Assembly: GCA_951799445.1 (NCBI GenBank) | Contig: OX637296.1 | Coordinates: forward strand, 2,232,001 to 2,296,000 | Direction of reading: 5' to 3' | Origin: Pseudisothecium myosuroides | Taxonomy: Eukaryota > Streptophyta > Bryopsida > Hypnales > Lembophyllaceae | Length of the DNA: 64,000 nt | Shown: positions 13,165 through 22,790 of the stretch, in pieces | Layout: each line of letters starts with the position of its first letter | Numbering within the stretch: the first letter of the stretch is position 1 | Program-made: the position numbers and the translations under genes | The notes under the pieces: generated by a model | Seen by the model: the letters and a program-made list of their open reading frames with translations, nothing else | The model's database searches: none | Told to the model about the DNA's origin: nothing

Positions 13165-13770
13165 TGAGGTCCGCTTTACACTATGGTAGAAAAGTGCACG
13201 AGTCGTCAAGAAATTTTGGCCAAAGCATGGTTATTTGAGGCAATCAATAGAATGCTAGAGAAGATGAAAAGACAATAAAATAATTCCATAAGAAGTCTTG
13301 ACCGATTGTAATGTAAACACCAAGTGGAGAAGTCTTCTCAACAACTTCACAAATTTGAAGTCTAGTGTTGGACAACTTCACCAAGAGGAGAATTTTGCAA
13401 TGTGAAAGAAGAAGCAAAAAGCTAGCTAATGCTATTTGAAATAAAAGGAGCCTTCAATTGCATGGATGAGATATGCCACAATGAAAAGACAATAAATGAA
13501 GTCAGTGGACTTCTTCAAAGGCCAAGTTTCTTATCTGGAAGTTGAGGCCACCTAAAAAAATTAACCTCACAAGAACTCCCTTTTCAAAAAATGATGCCAC
13601 ATAGGTAGCCATGTCATTTTTCATCCATGTTTGAAGTTCTCCAAATGAAAAGTCTTGGTCATAGTGTAAATCCAATCTAGTGAAGAACAAAATTTCCTCC
13701 AATCATATTATTCCATTTCCTATAATTCTTAATTGGTGCACTTCTCCATTATAGTGTAAAGCGGCCTTGA
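13165..13770. mobile_element. TIR element with CCGCTTTACACTAT ends, about 606 bp
   Basis: Left 'ggtccgctttacactatgg' and the complement of right 'ggccgctttacactataat' form inverted ends of about 33 bp, both running into 'aagtgcac'. The only open frame inside (minus strand, 13502-13702) has no recognisable domain. Confidence 0.65.
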
Positions 13771-13846
13771 TACTCATGAGATTCAAATGCAATGGATTTT
13801 TTGCACTGCTTATTTGGCTATATTCACAAGATTATTTTTGGTCCAA

Positions 13847-15205
13847 TTAATCCCTCAAGAGTCATATGGTTGTCCCTCAAGGGACAAATGAAAGCTCAAG
13901 CAAATTCTCATGATCTCTATTTTTGTTGCAATTTTTTGAATTTTTTTTGAAGATAGAAAAATACATTAGCTTTCTAGGAATACAATTTTTATTTCAATTG
14001 GTGCTTCATAGCAATAAGGTATGCCATGATAAGCACAAATTTTAGGTTGTTGGCCAAGAAAAAACCAAAAATTTAAAATAATTAATTTTTCTTTCATAGA
14101 TTGTCTTTTTGTCTATATAGAAAGCTATTCCCTCGGTTCCAAAATGATCTTGTTGGTCTTAATTTTTTGTCCCAAAATGATCTTCTTGTTGCACTTTGTA
14201 ACATTGAAAATTGGTCAAATTTGGCTTTCAATTACTATTTGGAACAAGCAAACCAACTCCAAGTAATAGTTCCCCTTCCATCTGTATAATCATCAATTGA
14301 AAGACAAATGAAATGACTAAAAGGTGTCATTCAACACTGTTGGTTCTTATTTTTTGCATCTCTCTGAGTGTTTTTCAATTGAAAGAGATTAAGCCTTGGT
14401 AGGTGGAACAAAAGTCCACACATATTTATGGGCCCATATTAACTACCTACAAAATGAAGACCTCACATTCAATAATTAAGTGTCCAGTGGTGCTTCTTGA
14501 AAATGCCCAAAAAATTATACTTTCTAGTACTCTCTAACTGCATTTTGAAAAGGGTTCCAAAATTCAAAGTTTCTAGGGCGATTATAGGAGTGCATCAAAC
14601 TCTACTTACAGTGCAAAACATGTTTTAATGATGTTATTTTCAACCTTAATCTTGAACATTCTGTCCAACATGAAGATCATTTTGGAACAGAGGGAATATG
14701 ATACATTCCATTTGGATTAGTGATGTGAAAATTATGCTACTGTAAGTCTAGTTTTAGGTCGTCATGTAGGAAAAAAACAAAAAAATTAAAAAAATTAATT
14801 TTTCTTTCTAATAGATTGTATATTTGTCTACTTAGAAAGCTATGATTTATTCCATTTGGATTAGTGATGTGAAAATTATGGAGCTTCTTGTTTTAAAATA
14901 ATTATTTTTTCTCTCTAATAGATTGTATATTTGTCTACATAGAAAGTTGTGATTCATTCCATTTGGATTAGAGATGTGAAATTTATGAAGCTTCTTGTTT
15001 TGCAGGCAATCATTGCATCTTCTTGAAAAAATCACATGTTGGATTTGTTTTTTTTAATCAATTTTCAAAATTTTCAAAATATAAAATTTTCACAAGGTTT
15101 AGTATGAATTTCTAGAACAATCTCACTATTGAAACTAGTGTGTTTCAATTCCATCTTCCAACTATTAACAATTTATCTTTTCTATTTAACAATTTTTTTG
15201 TTACA
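13847..15205. mobile_element. Degenerate TTAA-family element split by a Stowaway-like MITE
   Basis: The left end 'ttaatccctcaagagtc' followed by 'tgtccctcaagggacaaatg' parallels the start of the copies at 327 and 61789. The interior matches their 'ttgtctatatagaaagct...attccatttggat' block, which is present three times at about 14701-15000. The right end has decayed. Confidence 0.55.
14128..14696. mobile_element. Stowaway-like MITE (Tc1/mariner type), 569 bp
   Basis: Left end TTCCCTCGGTTCCAAAATGA and the complement of the right end TTCCCTCTGTTCCAAAATGA are near-identical and flanked by TA on both sides. Removing the element and one TA restores 'agaaagctatga', the sequence of the adjacent sister repeat at about 14836. 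That is a direct empty-site confirmation of a TA target duplication. Confidence 0.85.
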
Positions 15206-15206
15206 G

Positions 15207-16038
15207 GTGAAATTGTGTACCTGCTAGAGGGTGCTGCTTCATAATTACGATAAGAGACCAAGTGCATCAACTTTTGACACTATTCTGTTCCAACGCAAAC
15301 AATTGGCAGAGTATTGGAAAGCTTATGCAACGCTTGAAGCTTCCTGATCTCCGCAAATTGAGCAATGTTAGCAAGTTTGTGAATAAGTGAATCTTTATTC
15401 AACTATACTGTGTTTCTACGGCACTGAAGGACCAAGGATTCATGGTTTTAAAATAAAAAATTCAATTGCTTATGTCGTGAAAAATATAATTAAGATGGAG
15501 CCAAATGTTATATCACCAGAACCACTAAAAAATGTTCTTAAGCAAAATTTGAATTTAAACTGAACCTGAAGGCGTTATCTACTTTGCAATTGGGAAAGAT
15601 ATAAGCGAACTACATGCTGATTCTGTCGAATTGTTTGATTTTGCTCTATTTGTAGAACTGGCTATGGATTGAAGAGTGAAGTGGAAGATGAGGCAACAAA
15701 AGTACAGCTTGCTTTTGACTTCGGGAAAGGTATTCATGCTTTACAACCGAGTCAATTCTATAATTAATTGTGGCTCTCGTGCAGTTGGAGAAATTTGGAG
15801 TATAGTTCAAATCGTGAGGCTGAATGTGGTACGGGTGAGTGAACTGTCAATCCTAAGCGTGTTCTTTCATACATTATTTGCTACTGCTTGTTGCAAAGTT
15901 CACTTCAATCAGGCGAGCTCATTATTAAGTTTCTGCTCCACTAAGTTTTTGAGAAAACTTATCACTCCATCATTGTACCATCAAGTATGCAACACTATTT
16001 TGAAAAACGTCCCTACATTGATGACATGTCATAGCTAA
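15207..16038 (+). pseudogene. Coding-like relic region, unrecognised
   Basis: Several plus-strand pieces look protein-like. One frame is open from about 15232 to 15390 (GKLMQRLKLPDLRKLSN), another from 15559 to 15672 (GVIYFAIGKDISELHADS). A possible exon at 15656-15729 is bounded by 'ttgtag' and 'gtattc' (GLKSEVEDEATKVQLAFDF). A 120-codon frame at 15676-16038 overlaps it. No combination joins into one clean gene model. A decayed gene is my reading. Confidence 0.3.
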
Positions 16039-16647
16039 TGTCATGTCCATCCCTTATACACAGATCCAAAACGCGTAAACAAGAAACTTCTGTTAAGTCA
16101 GCTAAAGAGACAAGTGTTTACCACTGACTTCAAGTATTTACACTCAAAACTATAGTGAACTACCTATATACATGCAATACTAACCTGGGGTTGGCAAAGT
16201 CCAAGACCAAGTGCAGCCTCGCCTACAGACGACAAGAAATTAGAGCAACAATCAGTAATGTTGAAATGTGCTCAAATCTGAGGGTAGTGCCGTGATGGCA
16301 GAAGATACATGAATAATTACAAAAAATTATTGCTGAAAAGCCTTTTTCAGGTTTACTACTCAGTTCTTTGGCTCACCAATACAGAAAGTTTTATACTGAT
16401 TTTTGAGAGGAGATGAGGTACCCTAAACCTAGTGTAGCAACAAGGATAAAGCTCATGCATACTTGTGAGGAGACATGCCAATAGCACCAGAAGCATCACC
16501 TTCCTCATGGTAGAAAAAATTCTGGGAGACACAATAGAATAGTAGACAGAGAGCTAGAGTACTTACAGATCCCACACTTCCATTCACCAAAGTAGCACAG
16601 GGAATCAATCACAAGCACTGTGATTGTGAGGCAAGAGAAGGTTACAC

Positions 16648-16875
16648 CACTACAAGAGAAAGGGGTGTTTTAAGTGAGTTTTTAAGTATAGTCGTAGACA
16701 CATAATTTTAAGTAATGACCTTTAAGGAGATTTTCAGCAAAATTTTAATTTTACTTAAAACACATGCGTTTTAAGTAAAATTTTGCTGAAAATCTCCTTA
16801 AAGGTCATTACTTAAAATCATATGTCTAGGACTATACTTAAAAACTCACTTAAAACACCCCTTTCTCTTATAGTG
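16648..16875. mobile_element. Fold-back hairpin, CACTA-like ends, 228 bp
   Basis: It starts CACTACAAGAGAAAGGGGTG and the complement of its other end reads CACTATAAGAGAAAGGGGTG. The two arms of about 105 bp are nearly identical, with a small loop around 16755. No clear 3-bp target duplication was seen. The RNA would form a long, nearly perfect stem that could feed small-RNA production. Confidence 0.85.
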
Positions 16876-17224
16876 AAAGTTTCCAACTTCGGGCATTCTT
16901 TAGTGGTAGAAAGCTACAGGCAACCACTGTAACTCAATGCTAAGGCGTAAGACAAGCACGGAATTTTCACCCGCAAATCTGTATTTAGTAGATACTTGAG
17001 TTCTAGTACATCCAAACTTTCAGGTATAAGATCGAAGGGTTGAATCAACTTCGGCTGTCATGTCTAGAAGTGCCTGACCTGACAACGAAATACATGAGAA
17101 ATACTATGAGAATTTATTAGCCAAGCATTAGACAAACCCTAGCTACCAAGAAAAGAGTCCAATGCAACAATCATAAGAGAAAACACTAAACCCAAAACCC
17201 AAAACCCTTGGCTCAGATCTGGTG

Positions 17225-17801
17225 TTAACCCCTAAACGTCTGGATTCATCTCCAAAATTGACGATTTGAGAAAAACCATTATAAACTACAATTTGGAAGA
17301 ATATTTTGGAATTGGTATACAAATGAAAGCTGTAGATTTTGATTTTTAAATTTTATCCGTACGGTTAGATCTACTAATGCTATCACCAATCTTTTTCTAT
17401 AAATTTTGAAAAGAAAATTTCAGAATTCCTTCTAAATTCAATTACAAGTAAAATATTATCATTTTTTGAGTAAAACTTGTTGGAATGGATTTGAAATAAG
17501 GTTCTCTTCATATGGTGATTTTTTGAAATTTTTGTGACTTTTACATCTTTGACCTCATTTTTGTACATCTAGTTTTGAACTAAAGTCAATGCAAATTGAC
17601 CACTTGACATACTTCCACATTTGTAATTCTAGAAATGTATATATTCTAGTAACACCAAATCCAACCGATGGATAGGACAACAACTTGATAAAGTATCACC
17701 AAAAATTAGGATGACTTTCATCCAAGAAGGAATGAAACGGAAACAAGGATCTGAATCTGTTCATCGTCCAGAAAATGGACGTTGGAGCGCTCCAGGGTTA
17801 A
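17225..17801. mobile_element. TTAA-family element, 577 bp, diverged
   Basis: It starts TTAACCCCTAAACGTC and ends CTCCAGGGTTAA, with TTAA at both edges. The interior is not obviously like the other copies, so it is a divergent or separate subfamily. Confidence 0.5.
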
Positions 17802-18349
17802 TGGTGTGTGCAGTGGAGGACCAGTACCATACGTGCATTCCTTAAGACTGGGTTTAGTTCAAAGTGTGATAAAGATGTCAAAGTAATACTTTCAGATCAT
17901 GCTGCATAGACACAAAAGCAATGAATAAACTCTAATTGTAACAAATCCATACCAACAACTGCAAGAAATACTTAGTTCAATAGATCTCCTATAGTTTTCC
18001 TGGAGCTTTTTCAGCTGTTTGGAGAGGAAACAAACAGGACAGGAAACACGTCAAAACATACCAGTCCCAACATCAGATTCAATGAGGCTGATAAGAGCTG
18101 CTAGCACAACATTGTCGTTATCATCAAATAAAGAAGTGCGATACTCATCTGATTTATCTAGCAACTTCACCCTGATCGTCCCCCTCTTAGTATCGTCAAC
18201 AAAATATCAACTAAAAAACAGAGAACCCTTCATGTGGAAACATACCTGCAGGATATTGTGGCGCTCCAAATGTCTCAACAAGCCCAAGCACTAAACCTAA
18301 TTGGCCAGGAAGAACATCGTACAAATCCTCCTTGCTTGCTCTTGCAATA

Positions 18350-19116
18350 TTTCCTCCGTCCCGAAATAAATCCGGAGTTTCTTGGAAATGGCTAGATTAG
18401 TGTGGAAGTTGCTCCTATTTTCAAGGGATTGGGTAGTTAATGTAGCATCTAGTCAAACCCACTAGGCATAAAAGAATGAAAGGCCATAGTGAAGTGGCAG
18501 AAGTCTAAAAGACCTAGCGAAATTGACAAATTGTAGCCCTTTTGGTTACTGCTCCAGTGGTATCCATTTCGGTCAATCATTCACTATGGCCGGTGCAGTG
18601 GTGTTCCACAACATCCTTTAGTTTCCATTCTGGTAAGGTCCTGTGATCAACTTATTTTATCAACCAGCAAGCAATACAACTCCGTGAACCCCTGTGAACA
18701 TTGTTCAAGAAGTTCCGATCATAATCAGAGTGATTATATATATTGTACTGCTTACGGTTGAGAACTTCCAATCAATCATAATTTGCAATTGAGGTGCAAG
18801 CCATTGATCAACTCCTACAAATTTGATTGTGTTCAACTCCAATGATACTAGTTCGACAACCTAAGTCACCGAGTGCAATTCGAGTTCAGACCAACTTTGG
18901 CGGTTCTAGTTTGGATAAAGTTTGGCGATTTCAGGTCGATCAACTTAAGTGATTCCTGTTTGATCAACTTCAGGGACTCCTGTTTGATCATCTTCAGCAA
19001 TTTCAGTTTGATCATGGAATGCCACAAAGATTTCATTTCTTGAATCATAGAAACATCGAATTTATTTTGGGACAAGTATATTTGGAAACCTTGGATTTAT
19101 TTTGGGACGGAGGGAG
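18350..19116. mobile_element. Stowaway-like MITE, 767 bp, inside an exon
   Basis: The ends 'cctccgtcccgaaataaatc' and the complement of 'gatttattttgggacggagg' match with one mismatch and are flanked by TA on both sides (18348-18349 and 19117-19118). The 'CTCCCTCCGTCCC' end is typical of plant Stowaway elements. The interior holds a minisatellite at about 18900-19016. Confidence 0.85.
18900..19016. repeat. Minisatellite of about 27-bp units inside the MITE
   Basis: Four to five imperfect copies of a 'gatcaacttcagggactcct' type unit in direct orientation. Confidence 0.6.
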
Positions 19117-19239
19117 TACAAGATTTAGATAAAAAGCCCTGAGCCACCAACTTGTTGATATCATCATCTTTGATATCCAGATCTAGACGTTTGGTCTTCA
19201 AGAGTCTCCGAAGGCCATCGCATTCCTCAACTGTGCCCA

Positions 19240-20451
19240 TTACAAAAAATTGCAAACAAATGTAGAATAGAAGCTTGTGAGCACAAGAGCAACTATAGGA
19301 TGAAGGTCGCAGAGAATGGCAACAAGCACCACAAGAAGGCCAGGATAGTTTCGAAACGAGAATAATGAAGGATGAGTCTGCGCACAACAAATAGGCATTA
19401 AACGAAGCTAAACAAAGACTCGGTGCGCTTGAAACCTGAAACCCCAAGCGACAGAAGTTAGAGACCAGAGGGAGATTGGACCCCTCAGGAAAACCAGCTA
19501 TGTCGAGAGATACAAAGAGTAGGCGAGACTGAGAGTTGGGAGAAGAAACAAGAAAGAGACAGAAATCACAGTGTAGCATTATTTCTAATAAAAATAAACT
19601 ATTATAAACTTAGGCAAACCCTAGCAACAAAAACAAAATTATGAAGAGTAGAAACATGACGGACAACATATTATATGAGAGTAGGATTACACAAAGAAAA
19701 AAATGCAAGCAAACCACTAAACAGAAACAAGCAAACAAGCTGCAAAAAGCACATAAGCCGCAAACATAAGCCGCAAACTAACAAACCGATTGAATAAATA
19801 AAGCTCAAACAAAAACCTCACTCACAAAATAACAAATATAAAATGCAAACACAAAACAACTTTCAATCACAAACTACAACATATAGCTAGCAATCAAGCA
19901 AGGAAAGAGCGAAGGAATAAAACTTACGGATAGAAACAGAGTGCGAACAAGTGAAGGGAAGCAGGCAACGGGCACCGCACGGGAAGAAGCGAGCGGAGCA
20001 CAGGAGCGAAAGAAAGCGGCAAAGCGAGCTGTCCAGAGACACAAGACTACGGGAGAGTTCACATAAACTTCACAATATGAATTCACAGTATGAGTTCACA
20101 TAAACTTCACAGTATTGAGAGAGAACATACTGGGAACGATTTGTTGCAATTTTTAACAAAACGATAGTTTTTAAGTAAATGCCTTTTGACCTATAAAGGA
20201 CCAAGAATCCCAAATTAATTCTCACGTATTTTTAGCAGATTCGAGTAGATCATACGGGGTCTTTCCTTTTCCTATTCTGTTACCAACATATGCAGTTACC
20301 CTCCAATACTGTGCTTTTCCGAGTTTTTTTTTTTTTTTACACAAATGAAACACAATTTCATGGCGGAGTTCAAAGGAACATCAGAGTCATCTTCATGGTG
20401 GAGTTCAAAGGAACATCAGAGTCATCAGCGTAGGCCTTGGAATTCATTGCG
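19240..20451. other. Intergenic, no supported gene
   Basis: This may include upstream introns or exons of the split gene, but I could not join any exon to it. The 160-codon minus-strand frame (19097-19579) is real coding only at its C-terminal end, after the acceptor at 19231. Confidence 0.35.
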
Positions 20452-21391
20452 TTAACCCCTAAAGGCCAGAGGCTTTTTTGCTGCCAAAAAACCATCAAAA
20501 CTGCCATTTCTATAGCAAGGAGTAAAAAAAAATGAAAAATGTTTTTTTTTCCACATCTAAACGTAGGATCTTACACCTAACTAGTATGAAAATGTGTAGA
20601 AAAAATTTCAGAATTTTTGACTGCTCAGATTGCAAGATATCTGCATTTAAAGTGGAAAAAACAAGTATTTCAGCACATTGCGGGACTAGATTTTTTGACT
20701 TTAAACATTTTTGACTTAAAATCTTTGCACTACAGAGTTTTGTGCTTCAAATCTTTATAGTGGAGAATTGAGTTGAGAGTCTAGGGGAAAAAAATAAATT
20801 AAAAAAAACTTAATTATCATTCCTAAAAAGTTTATTAAGTAGAAGTAGGTACAAGATAGAAGGAAAATCTAAAACATTAATATATTTTAGATGGAATTAA
20901 AATTCACTAATCCCAATGGTGAGATTGTTCTAGCAAGTAAACTAAACCATGAGAATTTTTTTTTTCTTTTAAATTGCAAAATTAGCATTTAGAAATGAAT
21001 CCTACAAGTTATTTTTTCCAGAAGATGCTCTAACTGCCCGAAAAACAAGAATGTCCATAACTTTTTCATAACAAATCCAATTGAAATGAATCAAAGCTTT
21101 TCAGATAGACAAGAATATAATCTACAAGAAAAAAAAAATTAAAAAAAAAATCAAATTTTTGCCAAATTTTTCTTGCTGCCCAGACTACCCAGTTACGAAA
21201 AAAAGTAACATAATTGGCCATAACTTTTGACTCTATTTCCAAATGTCCTGAAATTTAGTGCGCATGAAAGATATTCCTCGAGCCCACCTTCTATTAAAAT
21301 TTCAGCTTAAAATATGGAAATCTCTAGTCACACGGACCTGCCCAAAATTTCTATGTGGACAAAAAACACATGCCGGTCCTTTAGGGGTTAA
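20452..21391. mobile_element. TTAA-family element, 940 bp (left half of a composite)
   Basis: Ends are TTAACCCCTAAAGGCC and CCGGTCCTTTAGGGGTTAA. It is close to 9460-10400 throughout and abuts the next element at a single TTAA (21388-21391), exactly as in the composite at 9.5-11 kb. Confidence 0.85.
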
Positions 21392-21957
21392 CCCCTAAAT
21401 GTCCGAGGCCTTTTTTGAGCTTCTAGGAATTTGCTCTAAATTGAACAAAAAGCCAAAAACAAAAATATTATAAATTCAAAATTTGTAGTGCAAAAAATTG
21501 AAGTTAACCCTTTACGTATTAAGAAGCCCAAATTGGGTCTCATGTTTTTTTAAGTAGTTTTGAAGAGTTTACATGGGGATTTTTATTTATCTTGATAATT
21601 ATTTATTTAAACCAATGCATGCAATGTTCTTCATTCAAGTTAATTCTACAATAAAAAATTTCCATTTAGATTATACTTTCTACAATATGATCAATCAAAA
21701 TTCGCAACTTAAAACCATTAATTCTTAGTATGTAAAGGGTTAAGAAGATTCAAGCCTTATAATCATTTTCTTCACTCTATATGCTAATATCTTGCAATCC
21801 ACAAGAGCAAAGTTCTAAAATTTCTTCCACACTCTAGTGGAAGAATCTACAATTAATTATGTTAAAAAAAATTGTTCAAGTTTCTTGCTCTATGCAATAA
21901 AGATGGCAATTTTGAATGTTTTATTGATGAAAAAAGGCCTTGGGATTTAGAGGTTAA
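21388..21957. mobile_element. TTAA-family element, 570 bp, with a nested insertion
   Basis: It starts TTAACCCCTAAATGTCCGAGG like 10397-10987 and ends CTTGGGATTTAGAGGTTAA. After about 70 bp it departs from the sister copy. A smaller element is nested at 21504-21743. Confidence 0.75.
21504..21743. mobile_element. Small TTAACCCTTTAC element, 240 bp, nested
   Basis: Left end TTAACCCTTTACGTATTAAG and the complement of the right end TTAACCCTTTACATACTAAG differ at two of 20 bases. Its interior differs from the larger family. Confidence 0.75.
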
Positions 21958-22240
21958 ATAAATGTTGTCTCCCCATTTGGAAAAGAATTGTAAAATGATT
22001 AGTTTTTGTTAAATTGTTTGATTAGAAATCCCATTTCACCAAGCAAAGTTTTCTTGAATCAACAATTAAGCACAAGCTTCTTTCTTACTCCTGAATGACC
22101 ATGTTTGTAACCTTTTCAACCATAATCTCATGGCGGCAAGTTTCACCGCTATGGCAAAGTAGGCCAGGTCATGCAGATCAACCACAGGTTAGTACCGGTG
22201 TTGGGGCGGTTATTGACTGAATGTACCTAAAATAGACATT

Positions 22241-22555
22241 TCAAAAATTTGTAGTTGCACATTTCCAGGTACCCGCCTCAGCATTGAAGATACATCCCTG
22301 CTCCGTAACGTAGCTCACTTTGCCATTACCTCGTCCAGTTTTCCTCCACACAAACAGGCAGACTGACATCGTGCTAGCACTCTTTGTGGAAGGTAAACAA
22401 CTTGGTCCACACAACTTTAACGAGGCCAGACAATAAGCGGTTGTTCTTGCCTTGAAACAAGGTGTGAACCAACTAATGCCAGGTGCAATGGAAACACGCT
22501 TCTTTTCAAACGAGACCTCCGTCAGTAGTTCAACAATACCACTGGCAGAATCAAT
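22241..22555 (-). pseudogene. Unassigned open frame after a splice acceptor
   Basis: After 'aaccgcag' the minus strand is open for 104 codons to TGA at 22241, without an ATG at its start (VELLTEVSFEKKRVSIAPG, later GRGNGKVSYVTEQGCIF). It lies 236 bp beyond the stop of the dioxygenase gene, so it could be an alternative last exon of it, a separate gene's last exon, or chance. The opposite strand is also partly open (22452-22667), which lowers confidence. Confidence 0.25.
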
Positions 22556-22790
22556 CTGCGGTTATAGATTGACTGGTTATTGCCAGGTTGACATCAATCA
22601 TTTTTCCACAGCACATGCCACGAAAACTGTACACAGTGAACCTCTTTTTGCACGATGCATAATATGAATCTAAGAATGAGCGGATCAACAAAGAAAGAAA
22701 TGGCAAGTAATGCTAATATTCGACAGATTCCTCAAGGTTCTACCGACAAAATCTTGTTAAAACTTCCACCGACATTGTCAAGTGCTTGAT

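Larger units (their letters stand above)
17989..19230 (-). pseudogene. Gene fragment with an exon split by a MITE
   Basis: Minus-strand coding pieces: 19230-19117 after a 'gcacag' acceptor (VEECDGLRRLLKTKR), then 18349-18246 (RASKEDLYDVLPGQLGLVLG), donor 'gtatgt'; next exon 18185-18062 (TIRVKLLDKSDEYRTSLFDD); and a possible short last exon 18014-17989 ending in TAG. The first two pieces are one exon interrupted by the MITE at 18350-19116: removing the MITE and one TA keeps the frame open. With the MITE present the frame stops inside it at TAA. The acidic-hydrophobic pattern could be a small helical (SAM-like) domain, but I do not recognise the family. No 5' exons were found, so it may be a relic. 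Confidence 0.5.
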
